From assembly GCA_024403365.1 (NCBI GenBank), contig JAKSRX010000011.1, forward strand, positions 1-35,601: a DNA stretch of 35,601 nucleotides, in the 5' to 3' direction. The notes under the pieces were generated by a model. That model was not told the origin of the DNA. It ran no database searches and was given only the letters and a program-made list of their open reading frames with translations. The stretch is from Acetatifactor sp. Lineage in GTDB: Bacteria > Bacillota > Clostridia > Lachnospirales > Lachnospiraceae. Position 1 is the first letter of the stretch; each line of letters opens with the position of its first letter. A program made the translations under genes and the position numbers. Positions 9,007 to 17,103 of the stretch are shown piece by piece.

Positions 9007-11574
9007 ATGAAACGCCTGTATAAGATTTTATTGACGATGATCGTAGGATTGATCCTCATGACCGGTTTGGATCTGAAGGCAAATGCCGCAAGCATCGGAC
9101 CCTATGATTTTACGGTACATGATATCAGAGACTATAACAGACAGAAGCATTTTGACAGTGATGGTGGAAGATATTCCATGATCGTGTTTGGCCATTTGAC
9201 CAGTGACCAGATGTCTAAGGATATGATTCAGACAATGGTCGATCTGTCAAAATTCACAGATACCTCGAATCTGGATCTGTATGCTTATGATGTTGAATTG
9301 AAAGATGATCTGGGAGCGCATTATCAGGATATTATCAAAGCACTGAATGCGATTTCCGGATCAGAAGTGGTATATGTGAATTATCAGAACCAGGAGACCA
9401 CCTACAGAGATTTATGGCGTGAGGGTTACGGTTATTTCTCCGATCATTATGCGGCGCCTTATTTGCCCCTGGTATGGCTCATCGGCCCGGATGGTACCAT
9501 TTTAAAGGATTCCGTAGGTAATTCTGATCTGCGCTTCTGGCTCAATGCCTTGAAGGAATGCGGATATGTTGTGGACGACTTTGCCGGCATGGCACCGGTA
9601 GAGATGAACGTTCAGTTCCGACAGGATATGGCCCGTGATATGCTTCCCTATGTCAATTCCTTCCGTCAGGAATCCGGTGTCTGGTATTGGAATGAAGATA
9701 ACAGCCAGAAGATCCTTTGCGGCAGCTTGGGTAATCTGACCTATGACTACGAATTGGAAAAAGTGGCAATGCAGAGAGCTGCGGAGATCGCTTTATGTTA
9801 CGGTCATGACAGACCCGATAAATCCAGCTGCTTTTCCGCATTTACAGAATTAAATTATACAGACTTTGGTGCCGGTTCCGAGAATATTGCGGCAGGATAT
9901 ACCAGTGCTGCAGCAGCATTTACTGCATTCCGTGAGGAAAATGAATACTTTGAAGGACAGGGACACAGACGTAATATGCTGGGTGACCAGTTTGCGGCAG
10001 TAGGTTTCGGCTGCGTATATTATAAGGGATATTATTACTGGGCACAGGAGTTCAGCGGAGTTGCGAAGAGTACCACAGCTACGCCTGCAGATACATCTAC
10101 TAGAGCAGTGACTCTGCGAGTAGATCCCGCAAATATCATGATGGCGGTTGCAAGTCCGTTGACGATCACTGTATCCGAGGGAGATGTCTATGATCTGAAT
10201 AAGATCGCAGTCAATCTGACCATGTATAATTCTTTCCCTGCTAAAAATGCAAGACCTATTTTGAACAAGGCTACTTGGATGAGCAATGATGATTCTATTG
10301 CTGAGGTCAGCGGAAGTAATCTGATCGTTAAGAAAAATGGTGAGACCTCACTGAGAGGTATGCTGTTTGACCGAGAACTGATCGTATATGTGACAGTAAA
10401 GGAAGTGAGCCGAACCGTTGGTGGACAGATCACGAACGGCGTTGGTGCAACGGTAGAGCTATTACAGGGAAATGAAGTGAAGTATACCACATCGGCAGGT
10501 ATTTCTTCTTATGCTTTCACAGGTGTTGCGGCAGGTACCTATACCATGCGTGTCACCAGAGCTGGTTATTCCACAGCGGAGTGCGAATTGGTCGTAAACA
10601 GCAGTAAGACAACAAAGAACTTAACTTTGTATGCGAATCCGTCCATTACTCATACGTTGTCAGTCAACAGTAGTTTCAGCATCAATTATTATGTATCTAA
10701 GTCCGGAATTGCTGATCTTGGTAATGTAAAAATGATCATCGATCAGGATTCTTATACCGGAGGAAGCAATGTAGTACATAAGACCACTGAGGTTAAGGGC
10801 GTTGAACAGTATTCAGATGGATATGGATATGAATATAAGTTCCCTTATCGTGGTATTACTTCCAGAGAAGTAGGAGAACAGGTTTCCGCAGTGCTGATGG
10901 GTGAGAAGGATGGCGTGACTTATAAATTTACTCCTGACCTGTATTCCGTTTCCGATTATTGTTATTCCAGATTGACAAAATCTTCCAATGCTTATTTGAA
11001 GACCCTTTGTGTTGATGTGCTCAATTATGCAGCTGCAGCACAGATGCATTTTGGCGTAAAGACGGATCAGCTGGTAAATAAGCAGTTGACCGCTGCTCAG
11101 AAAGCAATGGCAACACCTGCTTACAGTACCCTGAGTGATCATACAGCAACGTTGCAGACGATCAGCAGTCCTTCCGCTACCATTTCAGGAAAGACCCTGG
11201 TATTGGATAACTGTATTGAATTGAAGATCTATATGAAGATGCAGAATACCGCAAATGTGAAACTTCGTTTGAAATATAAGTCCTTAGATAACAGACAGAT
11301 CACCTACGATATTCCTGCTAGTGAGTTTACTTATGACGGAACAGAATATCAGGCAAAATATCAAGGCCTGATCGCGGCTGAATTCCGTACACCGGTAGAG
11401 ATCCAGATCCTGAGAGGAGAGACTCCTATCAGTGATAAGATCCAGTACAGTGTGGAAACCTATGCATATAACAGACTGAAGCCCGGAAGCACTTCCCAGC
11501 AGAGCCTGAAAGATCTGATGGCTGCCATCATGAAGTATTCCGATGCAGCGATCGCTTATGAAGCACATAAGTAA
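9007..11574 (+). CDS. Secreted multidomain CAP (SCP/PR-1) protein with thioredoxin-like N-terminus
   Basis: The 855-residue product begins with a signal peptide (basic MKRLYK, hydrophobic core, likely cut near residue 27 after ANA). Residues about 30-200 look like a thioredoxin/AhpC-type fold (YSMIVFGHLTS, then PLVWLIGPDGTILKD) but lack a CxxC pair. Residues about 208-350 are a bacterial CAP domain, with CYGHDRPD, SENIAAGY and GHRRNML conserved. A Big-2-like Ig domain (about 370-460) and a carboxypeptidase-regulatory-like beta domain (about 470-545) follow. The C-terminal part contains two related units, starting at YSVSDYCYSRL (residue 646) and YSVETYAYNRL (residue 814). No sortase motif or membrane anchor is seen. 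AAGGAG precedes the start, 41 bases after the VWA gene. The function is unknown; CAP proteins are often extracellular binders or enzymes. Confidence 0.85.
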   Translation: MKRLYKILLTMIVGLILMTGLDLKANAASIGPYDFTVHDIRDYNRQKHFDSDGGRYSMIVFGHLTSDQMSKDMIQTMVDLSKFTDTSNLDLYAYDVELKDDLGAHYQDIIKALNAISGSEVVYVNYQNQETTYRDLWREGYGYFSDHYAAPYLPLVWLIGPDGTILKDSVGNSDLRFWLNALKECGYVVDDFAGMAPVEMNVQFRQDMARDMLPYVNSFRQESGVWYWNEDNSQKILCGSLGNLTYDYELEKVAMQRAAEIALCYGHDRPDKSSCFSAFTELNYTDFGAGSENIAAGYTSAAAAFTAFREENEYFEGQGHRRNMLGDQFAAVGFGCVYYKGYYYWAQEFSGVAKSTTATPADTSTRAVTLRVDPANIMMAVASPLTITVSEGDVYDLNKIAVNLTMYNSFPAKNARPILNKATWMSNDDSIAEVSGSNLIVKKNGETSLRGMLFDRELIVYVTVKEVSRTVGGQITNGVGATVELLQGNEVKYTTSAGISSYAFTGVAAGTYTMRVTRAGYSTAECELVVNSSKTTKNLTLYANPSITHTLSVNSSFSINYYVSKSGIADLGNVKMIIDQDSYTGGSNVVHKTTEVKGVEQYSDGYGYEYKFPYRGITSREVGEQVSAVLMGEKDGVTYKFTPDLYSVSDYCYSRLTKSSNAYLKTLCVDVLNYAAAAQMHFGVKTDQLVNKQLTAAQKAMATPAYSTLSDHTATLQTISSPSATISGKTLVLDNCIELKIYMKMQNTANVKLRLKYKSLDNRQITYDIPASEFTYDGTEYQAKYQGLIAAEFRTPVEIQILRGETPISDKIQYSVETYAYNRLKPGSTSQQSLKDLMAAIMKYSDAAIAYEAHK

Positions 11575-11591
11575 GAGGGAGCACGACAGAA

Positions 11592-11849
11592 ATGAAACTG
11601 AAGGATAATTTTCTGATCCATCAGACAGGAGAACAGACACATTTGGTAGATGTCTCCGGCGCATTTAATGGATTGGTGACCGGCAATGCAACGACAGCTT
11701 TTATCTTGCAGCAATTGACCAAAGATACCACAGAGGCTGAGGTGTTAGCGGCATTAAAGCAGGAATACGACGGACCTGAAGAACTGATGGCCCGTGATGT
11801 TCACAAGATCGTAGAGAAGCTGCAGAGTATTGGAGCACTGGAATCATAG
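11592..11849 (+). CDS. PqqD-family (RiPP recognition element-like) small protein
   Basis: This 85-residue protein matches the PqqD fold in pattern. Beta strands (FLIHQTGEQTHLVDVSG) are followed by an F-N-G segment and an I-L-Q-Q-L helix, then an acidic region and a last helix (VHKIVEKLQSIGAL). PqqD-type domains bind leader peptides of ribosomally made modified peptides, and presumably deliver them to radical-SAM enzymes. Here no precursor or matching radical-SAM enzyme lies alongside. The gene begins 17 bases after the CAP gene with a GAGGGA site, so it probably belongs to that operon. Its partner is unknown; stand-alone PqqD proteins are common in Lachnospiraceae. Confidence 0.75.
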   Translation: MKLKDNFLIHQTGEQTHLVDVSGAFNGLVTGNATTAFILQQLTKDTTEAEVLAALKQEYDGPEELMARDVHKIVEKLQSIGALES

Positions 11850-11857
11850 GGAACCTA

Positions 11858-11886
11858 TTGACAAGCCGGATAAACAATACTATAAT
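11858..11886 (+). promoter_or_regulatory. Promoter of the T-box–tyrS unit
   Basis: A near-ideal sigma-A promoter: TTGACA (11858-11863), 17 bases, TATAAT (11881-11886). Transcription would start near 11893, just before the T-box leader. Confidence 0.9.
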
Positions 11887-11899
11887 AACCACATTCATA

Positions 11900-12160
11900 T
11901 GAACAATGCGATGAAGAGAAAGAGTACGATTCATCCACTTTTCACAGAGAGTTGCCGGCAGGTGAGAGGCGCGTAAAGTCGAATCCGAATACATCTTGGA
12001 GCAGCAAACCGAACGTTTGAAACCAGTAGGCTTTGACGGAAGACCCCGATATCGGTCGAAAGTATTGATTGATACTTGCTAAGCTGTGGAGTGTGAACTT
12101 CATGGGAACATTAGGTGGTAACGCGATTGACTCGCCCTTTTGATAAAGGGCGAGTTTTTT
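11900..12160 (+). promoter_or_regulatory. Tyrosine T-box leader of tyrS
   Basis: The 343-base stretch without a gene (11850-12192) holds this RNA. It senses uncharged tRNA-Tyr and prevents early termination when tyrosine is short. Stem I has the AGTA part of the S-turn at 11923-11926. The other half, GAA (11987-11989), is followed at once by TAC (11990-11992), the tyrosine specifier codon. The T-box sequence AGGTGGTAACGCG (12113-12125) contains the UGGU bulge (12116-12119), which would pair with an ACCA acceptor end. The competing terminator is a perfect 11-base stem (12130-12140 with 12145-12155) and a T run to 12160. The T-box differs slightly from the usual AGGGTGGTACCGCG. Confidence 0.93.
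12130..12160 (+). terminator. Attenuator hairpin of the T-box
   Basis: ACTCGCCCTTT (12130-12140) pairs perfectly with AAAGGGCGAGT (12145-12155) across a TGAT loop, followed by T residues. It forms when tRNA-Tyr is charged. Confidence 0.92.
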
Positions 12161-12192
12161 ATTTGCTGCCACGAAGAAAGAAGGAGAAAAAC

Positions 12193-13419
12193 ATGGGAAT
12201 TTATGAAGAATTGCAGGCAAGAGGATTGCTTGCACAGGTAACAAATGAAGAAGAGATCCGCAAGATGATCAACAGTGGACAGGCAACTTTTTACATCGGT
12301 TTTGACTGTACTGCAGACAGTTTGACAGCAGGTCACTTCATGGCACTGACTCTGATGAAGAGACTGCAGATGGCAGGCAACAAGCCTATCGCACTGATCG
12401 GTGGCGGTACTACCATGATCGGTGACCCCAGCGGACGTACCGATATGCGTAAGATGCTGACCAGAGAGGATATCGACCACAATGCTGAGTGCTTCAAGCG
12501 CCAGATGGAGCGTTTCATTGATTTCTCCGAAGGCAAGGCAATGATGGTAAACAATGCAGACTGGCTTCTGGATCTGAATTACATCGATCTGCTTCGTGAA
12601 GTTGGTCCTTGCTTCTCCGTTAACAATATGCTTCGTGCAGAGTGCTACAAGCAGCGTATGGAGAAGGGCCTTTCCTTCCTGGAGTTCAACTACATGATCA
12701 TGCAGTCCTACGACTTCTACTACATGTTCCAGAAATTCGGCTGTAACATGGAGTTCGGCGGAGATGACCAGTGGAGCAACATGCTGGGCGGTACCGAACT
12801 GATCAGAAAGAAGCTGGGCAAGGATGCTCATGCTATGACCATCACTCTGTTGACCGACTCTCAGGGTAAGAAGATGGGTAAGACCGCAGGTAATGCTGTA
12901 TGGCTTGATCCCAACAAGACCACTCCCTTCGAGTTCTACCAGTACTGGAGAAACGTTGGCGATGCTGATGTTATGAAGTGTCTGAGAATGCTGACCTTCC
13001 TTCCTCTGGAGCAGTTGGATGAGATGGCTAAATGGGAAGGTTCTGAACTGAACCGTGCAAAGGAGATCCTTGCATTCGAACTGACCGAGATGGTACATGG
13101 TACCGAGGAAGCAAACAAGGCACAGGAGAGTGCAAGAGCACTGTTCGCAGGCGGCGGAAATGCAGCAGATATGCCTTGTGCAGAATTGACTGCAGATGAC
13201 TTTATGAATGGTACCATCGATATTTGCGGTGTACTTGTAAAGTCCGGCTTGACCGCTTCCAGAAACGAAGCAAGACGTGCCGTTGAGCAGGGTGGCGTTA
13301 CCGTGGATAACGAGAAGGTCACCGATCTGAAGACTGTTTACACAGCAGAAGATTTCGCAGGCGAAGGCAAGATCGTAAAGCGCGGTAAGAAGAACTTCAT
13401 GCGTGTAGTAGTAAAATAG
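12193..13419 (+). CDS. tyrS: Tyrosyl-tRNA synthetase
   Basis: This class I synthetase joins tyrosine to tRNA-Tyr. The protein is 408 residues from the ATG at 12193, which has an AAGGAG site at 12181-12186. An upstream in-frame extension from 12115 runs through the T-box terminator and is rejected. Landmarks are FDCTADSLTAGHFMAL (the HIGH-type motif is TAGH here), GDPSGRTDMR, QSYDF, DDQWSNM, a KMSKS-type loop KKMGKT, and a C-terminal S4 RNA-binding domain (SRNEARRAVEQGGVTVD). Control by the T-box upstream confirms the amino acid. Confidence 0.97.
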   Translation: MGIYEELQARGLLAQVTNEEEIRKMINSGQATFYIGFDCTADSLTAGHFMALTLMKRLQMAGNKPIALIGGGTTMIGDPSGRTDMRKMLTREDIDHNAECFKRQMERFIDFSEGKAMMVNNADWLLDLNYIDLLREVGPCFSVNNMLRAECYKQRMEKGLSFLEFNYMIMQSYDFYYMFQKFGCNMEFGGDDQWSNMLGGTELIRKKLGKDAHAMTITLLTDSQGKKMGKTAGNAVWLDPNKTTPFEFYQYWRNVGDADVMKCLRMLTFLPLEQLDEMAKWEGSELNRAKEILAFELTEMVHGTEEANKAQESARALFAGGGNAADMPCAELTADDFMNGTIDICGVLVKSGLTASRNEARRAVEQGGVTVDNEKVTDLKTVYTAEDFAGEGKIVKRGKKNFMRVVVK

Positions 13420-13437
13420 TTTGAAATATGATAAAAT

Positions 13438-13472
13438 GGCTGTGGACTCTGTGCAGGAGTCCCGGCCTTTTT
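13438..13472 (+). terminator. Intrinsic terminator of tyrS
   Basis: GGACTC (13444-13449) pairs with GAGTCC (13457-13462). An outer GGC/GCC pair (13438-13440 with 13465-13467) extends the stem before a T-rich tract (13468-13478). This hairpin lies inside a possible longer reading frame from 13428 and argues against that start for the next gene. Confidence 0.75.
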
Positions 13473-13508
13473 GTTTTTGCGAAAATAACTGCACTGAGAG
13501 GTTATTAC

Positions 13509-15245
13509 ATGAGATTTATCGGGGCTTACCTGAAAAAGTATATAAAGATCATCGCAGTAGGTATGACGATCAAGATCAGCGGCAGTATGCTGGAACTTTT
13601 GATCCCTTATGTTCTGGAACATATCATCGATGATGTGGTGTTGGAGAAAAAGATCAGCAGTGTGGTACTCTGGGGCTTTCTTATGATCGGACTGGCTATT
13701 CTGGTCCGTGCAATGAACATCACAGCGAACCGTATGGCGGTGCGTGTGGCCAGCGAGAGCAACTTTGATATTCGAAGAGATCTGTTTCGTAAGTCAATCA
13801 ATCTTTCCGGCAGCCAGGTGGATGAGATAGGACTTCCCTCACTGACTTCCAGAATGACTGCGGATTCCTATAATCTGCAGAATTTTATCCGTTCCGTGCA
13901 GACGCTTGGTATCCGTGCCCCCATATTACTGATGGGTGGTATTATCATTACTATGATCATGGATTGGAGACTGGCTCTGATCCTGCTATGTATGGCTCCG
14001 TTTATGATCCTGATCATGGTCTGCATTTCTCTTCGGGGTATTCCGTTTTATGAGAAGGTGCAGGCTGGTGTGGACGATATCGTTCGTATCATGCGTGAAA
14101 ACATCACCGGTATCCGTGTGGTAAAGGCGCTGTCCAAGGAGACCTATGAGCGCAAGAGATATGATAATGCCAATGAAGAACTGGCGAAAAGAGATATCAC
14201 CGCAGGCGTGATCATGTCACTTCCCGTTCCTTTGGTAACATTGCTTTTGAATATCGGCCTGACTCTTGTTGTTATCATTGGTGCAAAACTTGTAAATGCA
14301 GGCCTGACTAAGCCAGGAGTGATTTTGGCCTTCCTGACTTACTTTAATATGATGATGATGGGGGTTATGGGCCTTTCCCGTATGTTTACCATGATGAGTA
14401 AAGCGGATGCTTCCGCAGGACGAATCGAGGAAGTGGTAAAGATGCCCGTGGACCTGCTGCCGATAGCGGAAGCGGAGGCTGCCCATACAGACAGAGAAGG
14501 ATTTATCGTTTTTGATCATGTGACGTTTAAATACGGCAGTGATGATCCTATGGCCGGCCATGAGAGACAGAACTGTCTGACGGATGTGGATTTTGTGATC
14601 AAAAAAGGCGGCAGTCTAGGAATCATCGGTGCCACCGGTTCCGGTAAGACTACCATAGCCAACCTTCTGATGCGATTTTATGATACCAATGAAGGTCATG
14701 TCTTTATCGATGGGAAAGATGTTCGCACCTATGATAAGGATCAGCTGCACCGTAAATTCGGTGTGGTATTTCAAAATGATGTGATCTTTGCGGATACCCT
14801 GAGGGAAAACATATCTTTTGGCCGTACCGTGGATGATGACAGGATATGGAGTGCTGCTGAAGATGCCAGAGCGAAAGAATTCCTGGAAGGCTACGAGGAT
14901 GGACTTGGACATGAGGCAGTGATCCGAGGTGCCAACTTAAGCGGCGGACAGAAACAGAGAGTCCTGATCGCCAGAGCGCTGGCAGCTAAGCCGGAGATAC
15001 TGATTTTGGACGATTCTTCCAGTGCGCTGGATTATAAGACAGATGCGGAACTTAGAAAAGCGATTCGCACCAATTATCCGGATACGACGACCATCGTGGT
15101 AGCACAGCGAATCAGTTCCATTATGAATCTGGATGAGATCATCGTTTTGGAGGAAGGCCGCGTCGTAGGACACGGTTCCCATGAGGAACTGATGGAAAAT
15201 AACGAGATGTATCGAAAGATCTACAAGACCCAGATGGAAGTGTAA
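13509..15245 (+). CDS. ABC exporter half-transporter, degenerate ATPase subunit
   Basis: This 578-residue protein has six membrane spans followed by an ATPase domain, the normal size for a half-exporter. I place the start at 13509 (GAGAGG at 13496-13501), since an upstream in-frame ATG at 13428 lies before the tyrS terminator and lacks a ribosome site. The ATPase has Walker A GATGSGKT and a good signature LSGGQKQR. The catalytic glutamate after Walker B is aspartate (ILILDDSSSALD) and the switch histidine is glutamine (VVAQRISSI). Such changes mark the degenerate member of heterodimers such as BmrC/BmrD. The partner follows at 15314. Substrate unknown; multidrug or peptide export is likely. 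Confidence 0.88.
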   Translation: MRFIGAYLKKYIKIIAVGMTIKISGSMLELLIPYVLEHIIDDVVLEKKISSVVLWGFLMIGLAILVRAMNITANRMAVRVASESNFDIRRDLFRKSINLSGSQVDEIGLPSLTSRMTADSYNLQNFIRSVQTLGIRAPILLMGGIIITMIMDWRLALILLCMAPFMILIMVCISLRGIPFYEKVQAGVDDIVRIMRENITGIRVVKALSKETYERKRYDNANEELAKRDITAGVIMSLPVPLVTLLLNIGLTLVVIIGAKLVNAGLTKPGVILAFLTYFNMMMMGVMGLSRMFTMMSKADASAGRIEEVVKMPVDLLPIAEAEAAHTDREGFIVFDHVTFKYGSDDPMAGHERQNCLTDVDFVIKKGGSLGIIGATGSGKTTIANLLMRFYDTNEGHVFIDGKDVRTYDKDQLHRKFGVVFQNDVIFADTLRENISFGRTVDDDRIWSAAEDARAKEFLEGYEDGLGHEAVIRGANLSGGQKQRVLIARALAAKPEILILDDSSSALDYKTDAELRKAIRTNYPDTTTIVVAQRISSIMNLDEIIVLEEGRVVGHGSHEELMENNEMYRKIYKTQMEV

Positions 15246-15252
15246 AGATAAC

Positions 15253-15327
15253 ATGAAATCTAAGCACGGCACCGATTCCACCGGAATCGGTACAAAAAAT
15301 GGAAGTGTAATGTATGGCAAAAAATGA
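15253..15327 (+). CDS. Possible 24-residue leader ORF between the two ABC genes
   Basis: An ATG at 15253 opens a 24-codon frame (begins MKSKHGTDSTG, ends YGKK) whose TGA at 15325-15327 lies 12 bases past the start of the next gene. It contains a perfect 9-base inverted repeat (15271-15279 with 15283-15291) with no T run. It may be a coupling peptide, or merely spacer. The bases ATGGAAGTGTAA occur both at the end of the previous gene (15234-15245) and again at 15299-15310, suggesting a small duplication. Low confidence that it is translated. Confidence 0.25.
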   Translation: MKSKHGTDSTGIGTKNGSVMYGKK

Positions 15328-17080
15328 CTCAACTAATAAACCGAAAGATACAAAAGGGACATTCTTACGAATGCTTGCCTACATGGGGCAGTATAAGTTT
15401 GTGATCCTTGGCGTTCTGATCCTTTGTTTTGCCAGCAATATGCTTGCTTTGTGGGGGCCGAATCTGGCCGGCAAAGCGATCAGTGAAGCTGCAGCAGGAC
15501 AGGGAAAAGTCAACTTCAGCAGGGTATATTATTATGCTTCCCGCATGTTGTTGGTGTATCTTGGCTCGGCAATATTGACTGTCCTGATCAATGTTATCAT
15601 GGTGACATTGAGTAAGTGGATCTCACGTAAGATGCGTCGGGATATATTCGAGAAACTGATGAAACTGCCGGTAGGATTCTTTGACAGAAACCAGGCCGGA
15701 GATATTATCAGCAGAGTATCTTATGACGTGGATGTGATCGGAACCTGTCTTGCCACAGATGTAGTACAAATACTGACCAGTGTGGTAACGGTTTTAGGTT
15801 CCCTGGTGATGATGGTGACCATTTCCCCGTTACTTTCCTTGACGGTGCTGATCACAGTGCCTATGGCGATCACTTATACTACCAGAATTCGTACATTCAC
15901 GCAGCCGAGATTCAGCAAGCGTTCCAAGAATTACGGCAAGATGAACGGATTTGTGGAAGAGATGCTTTCCGGACAGAAGACGATACTGGCGTATGCATAC
16001 GAGGATCAGGTGGAAGATAGATTCAAGGCTATCAATGATGAAGTGGCCTTTTCCTACTATGATGCGGAATACTATGGCTGCAGTATGGGACCTTCCGTCA
16101 ATCTGATCAACAATCTGGGATTGTGTCTGGTGGCGATGTTTGGTTCTCTGCTGTATATGAAGGAGATGATCTCCCTGGGCCAGATCTCTTCCTTTGTATT
16201 GTATTCCAGAAAGTTTTCCGGGCCCATCAATGAGATCGCAAATATTGTAAATGAATTGTATTCCGCACTGTCAGCTGCAGAGAGAGTGTTCCATCTCCTG
16301 GATCAGGAGGAAGAGGTTGCGGATGCTGCGGATGTGCAGGAACTGACAGATGTCAAAGGTAAGGTAGAGTTTGAACATGTCTACTTCGGTTATGAGGAAG
16401 GAAAGACGATCATTCATGATCTGAACCTGACGGCAGACGCAGGTAAACTGATCGCTATCGTCGGACCTACCGGTGCCGGTAAGACCACCATTATCAACCT
16501 GCTGATGCGATTCTACGATGTCAACGAGGGCAAGATCTTAGTGGATGAGAAAGAGATCCGCTCCCTGACCCGAGAGAGCCTGAGAGGGGCCTATGCCATG
16601 GTTTTGCAGGATACCTGGGTATTCCGAGGTACGATCTTTGACAACATTGCTTACGGCAAGGAAAATGCTACCAGAGAAGAAGTGGAACGGGTTGCCAAGG
16701 CGGCCAGGATCCATAACTTTATCATGAGATTACCCCAGGGGTATGACACCGTGATCACAGAGGACGGAGGCAATATCTCCAAGGGCCAGAAGCAGCTGCT
16801 TACCATTGCAAGAGCTATGCTGTATGATGCGAAGATGTTGATATTGGATGAGGCTACCTCCAATGTAGATACAGGTACCGAGAGAGAGATCCAGAAGGCC
16901 ATGCGTGAGTTGATGAAGGAGAAGACTTGCTTCGTCATTGCCCACAGATTGTCTACCATCAGAAATGCAGATCGTATTTTGGTACTGAATCATGGAGATG
17001 TTGTGGAACAGGGTGATCATGATTTCCTGATGGAAGAGCAGGGCTTTTATTACAAGTTGTACGCTTCACAGTTTGAATAA
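15314..17080 (+). CDS. ABC exporter half-transporter, catalytically competent subunit
   Basis: This 588-residue partner of the preceding gene has a six-span membrane domain and an ATPase. Walker A is GPTGAGKT, Walker B ends MLILDEATSNVD with the catalytic glutamate, and the switch histidine is kept (VIAHRLSTI). Its signature is altered to ISKGQ instead of LSGGQ. In a head-to-tail dimer, the altered signature pairs with the degenerate Walker site of the other subunit. One site is thus weak and the other, formed by this Walker site and the partner's LSGGQ, is intact. GGAAG at 15301-15305 is the ribosome site. Confidence 0.9.
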   Translation: MAKNDSTNKPKDTKGTFLRMLAYMGQYKFVILGVLILCFASNMLALWGPNLAGKAISEAAAGQGKVNFSRVYYYASRMLLVYLGSAILTVLINVIMVTLSKWISRKMRRDIFEKLMKLPVGFFDRNQAGDIISRVSYDVDVIGTCLATDVVQILTSVVTVLGSLVMMVTISPLLSLTVLITVPMAITYTTRIRTFTQPRFSKRSKNYGKMNGFVEEMLSGQKTILAYAYEDQVEDRFKAINDEVAFSYYDAEYYGCSMGPSVNLINNLGLCLVAMFGSLLYMKEMISLGQISSFVLYSRKFSGPINEIANIVNELYSALSAAERVFHLLDQEEEVADAADVQELTDVKGKVEFEHVYFGYEEGKTIIHDLNLTADAGKLIAIVGPTGAGKTTIINLLMRFYDVNEGKILVDEKEIRSLTRESLRGAYAMVLQDTWVFRGTIFDNIAYGKENATREEVERVAKAARIHNFIMRLPQGYDTVITEDGGNISKGQKQLLTIARAMLYDAKMLILDEATSNVDTGTEREIQKAMRELMKEKTCFVIAHRLSTIRNADRILVLNHGDVVEQGDHDFLMEEQGFYYKLYASQFE

Positions 17081-17103
17081 GTTTATAGAAGATGGAGAAA
17101 AAG

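Noticed and set aside
12100-13494. Minus-strand open frame of 464 codons over tyrS
   Set aside because: It is the antisense of tyrS, rich in Cys/His/Ser, and runs through the T-box terminator.
13428-13508. Upstream ATG that would extend the first ABC subunit by 27 residues
   Set aside because: It lies before the tyrS terminator hairpin and lacks a ribosome binding site; 13509 gives the normal family length.
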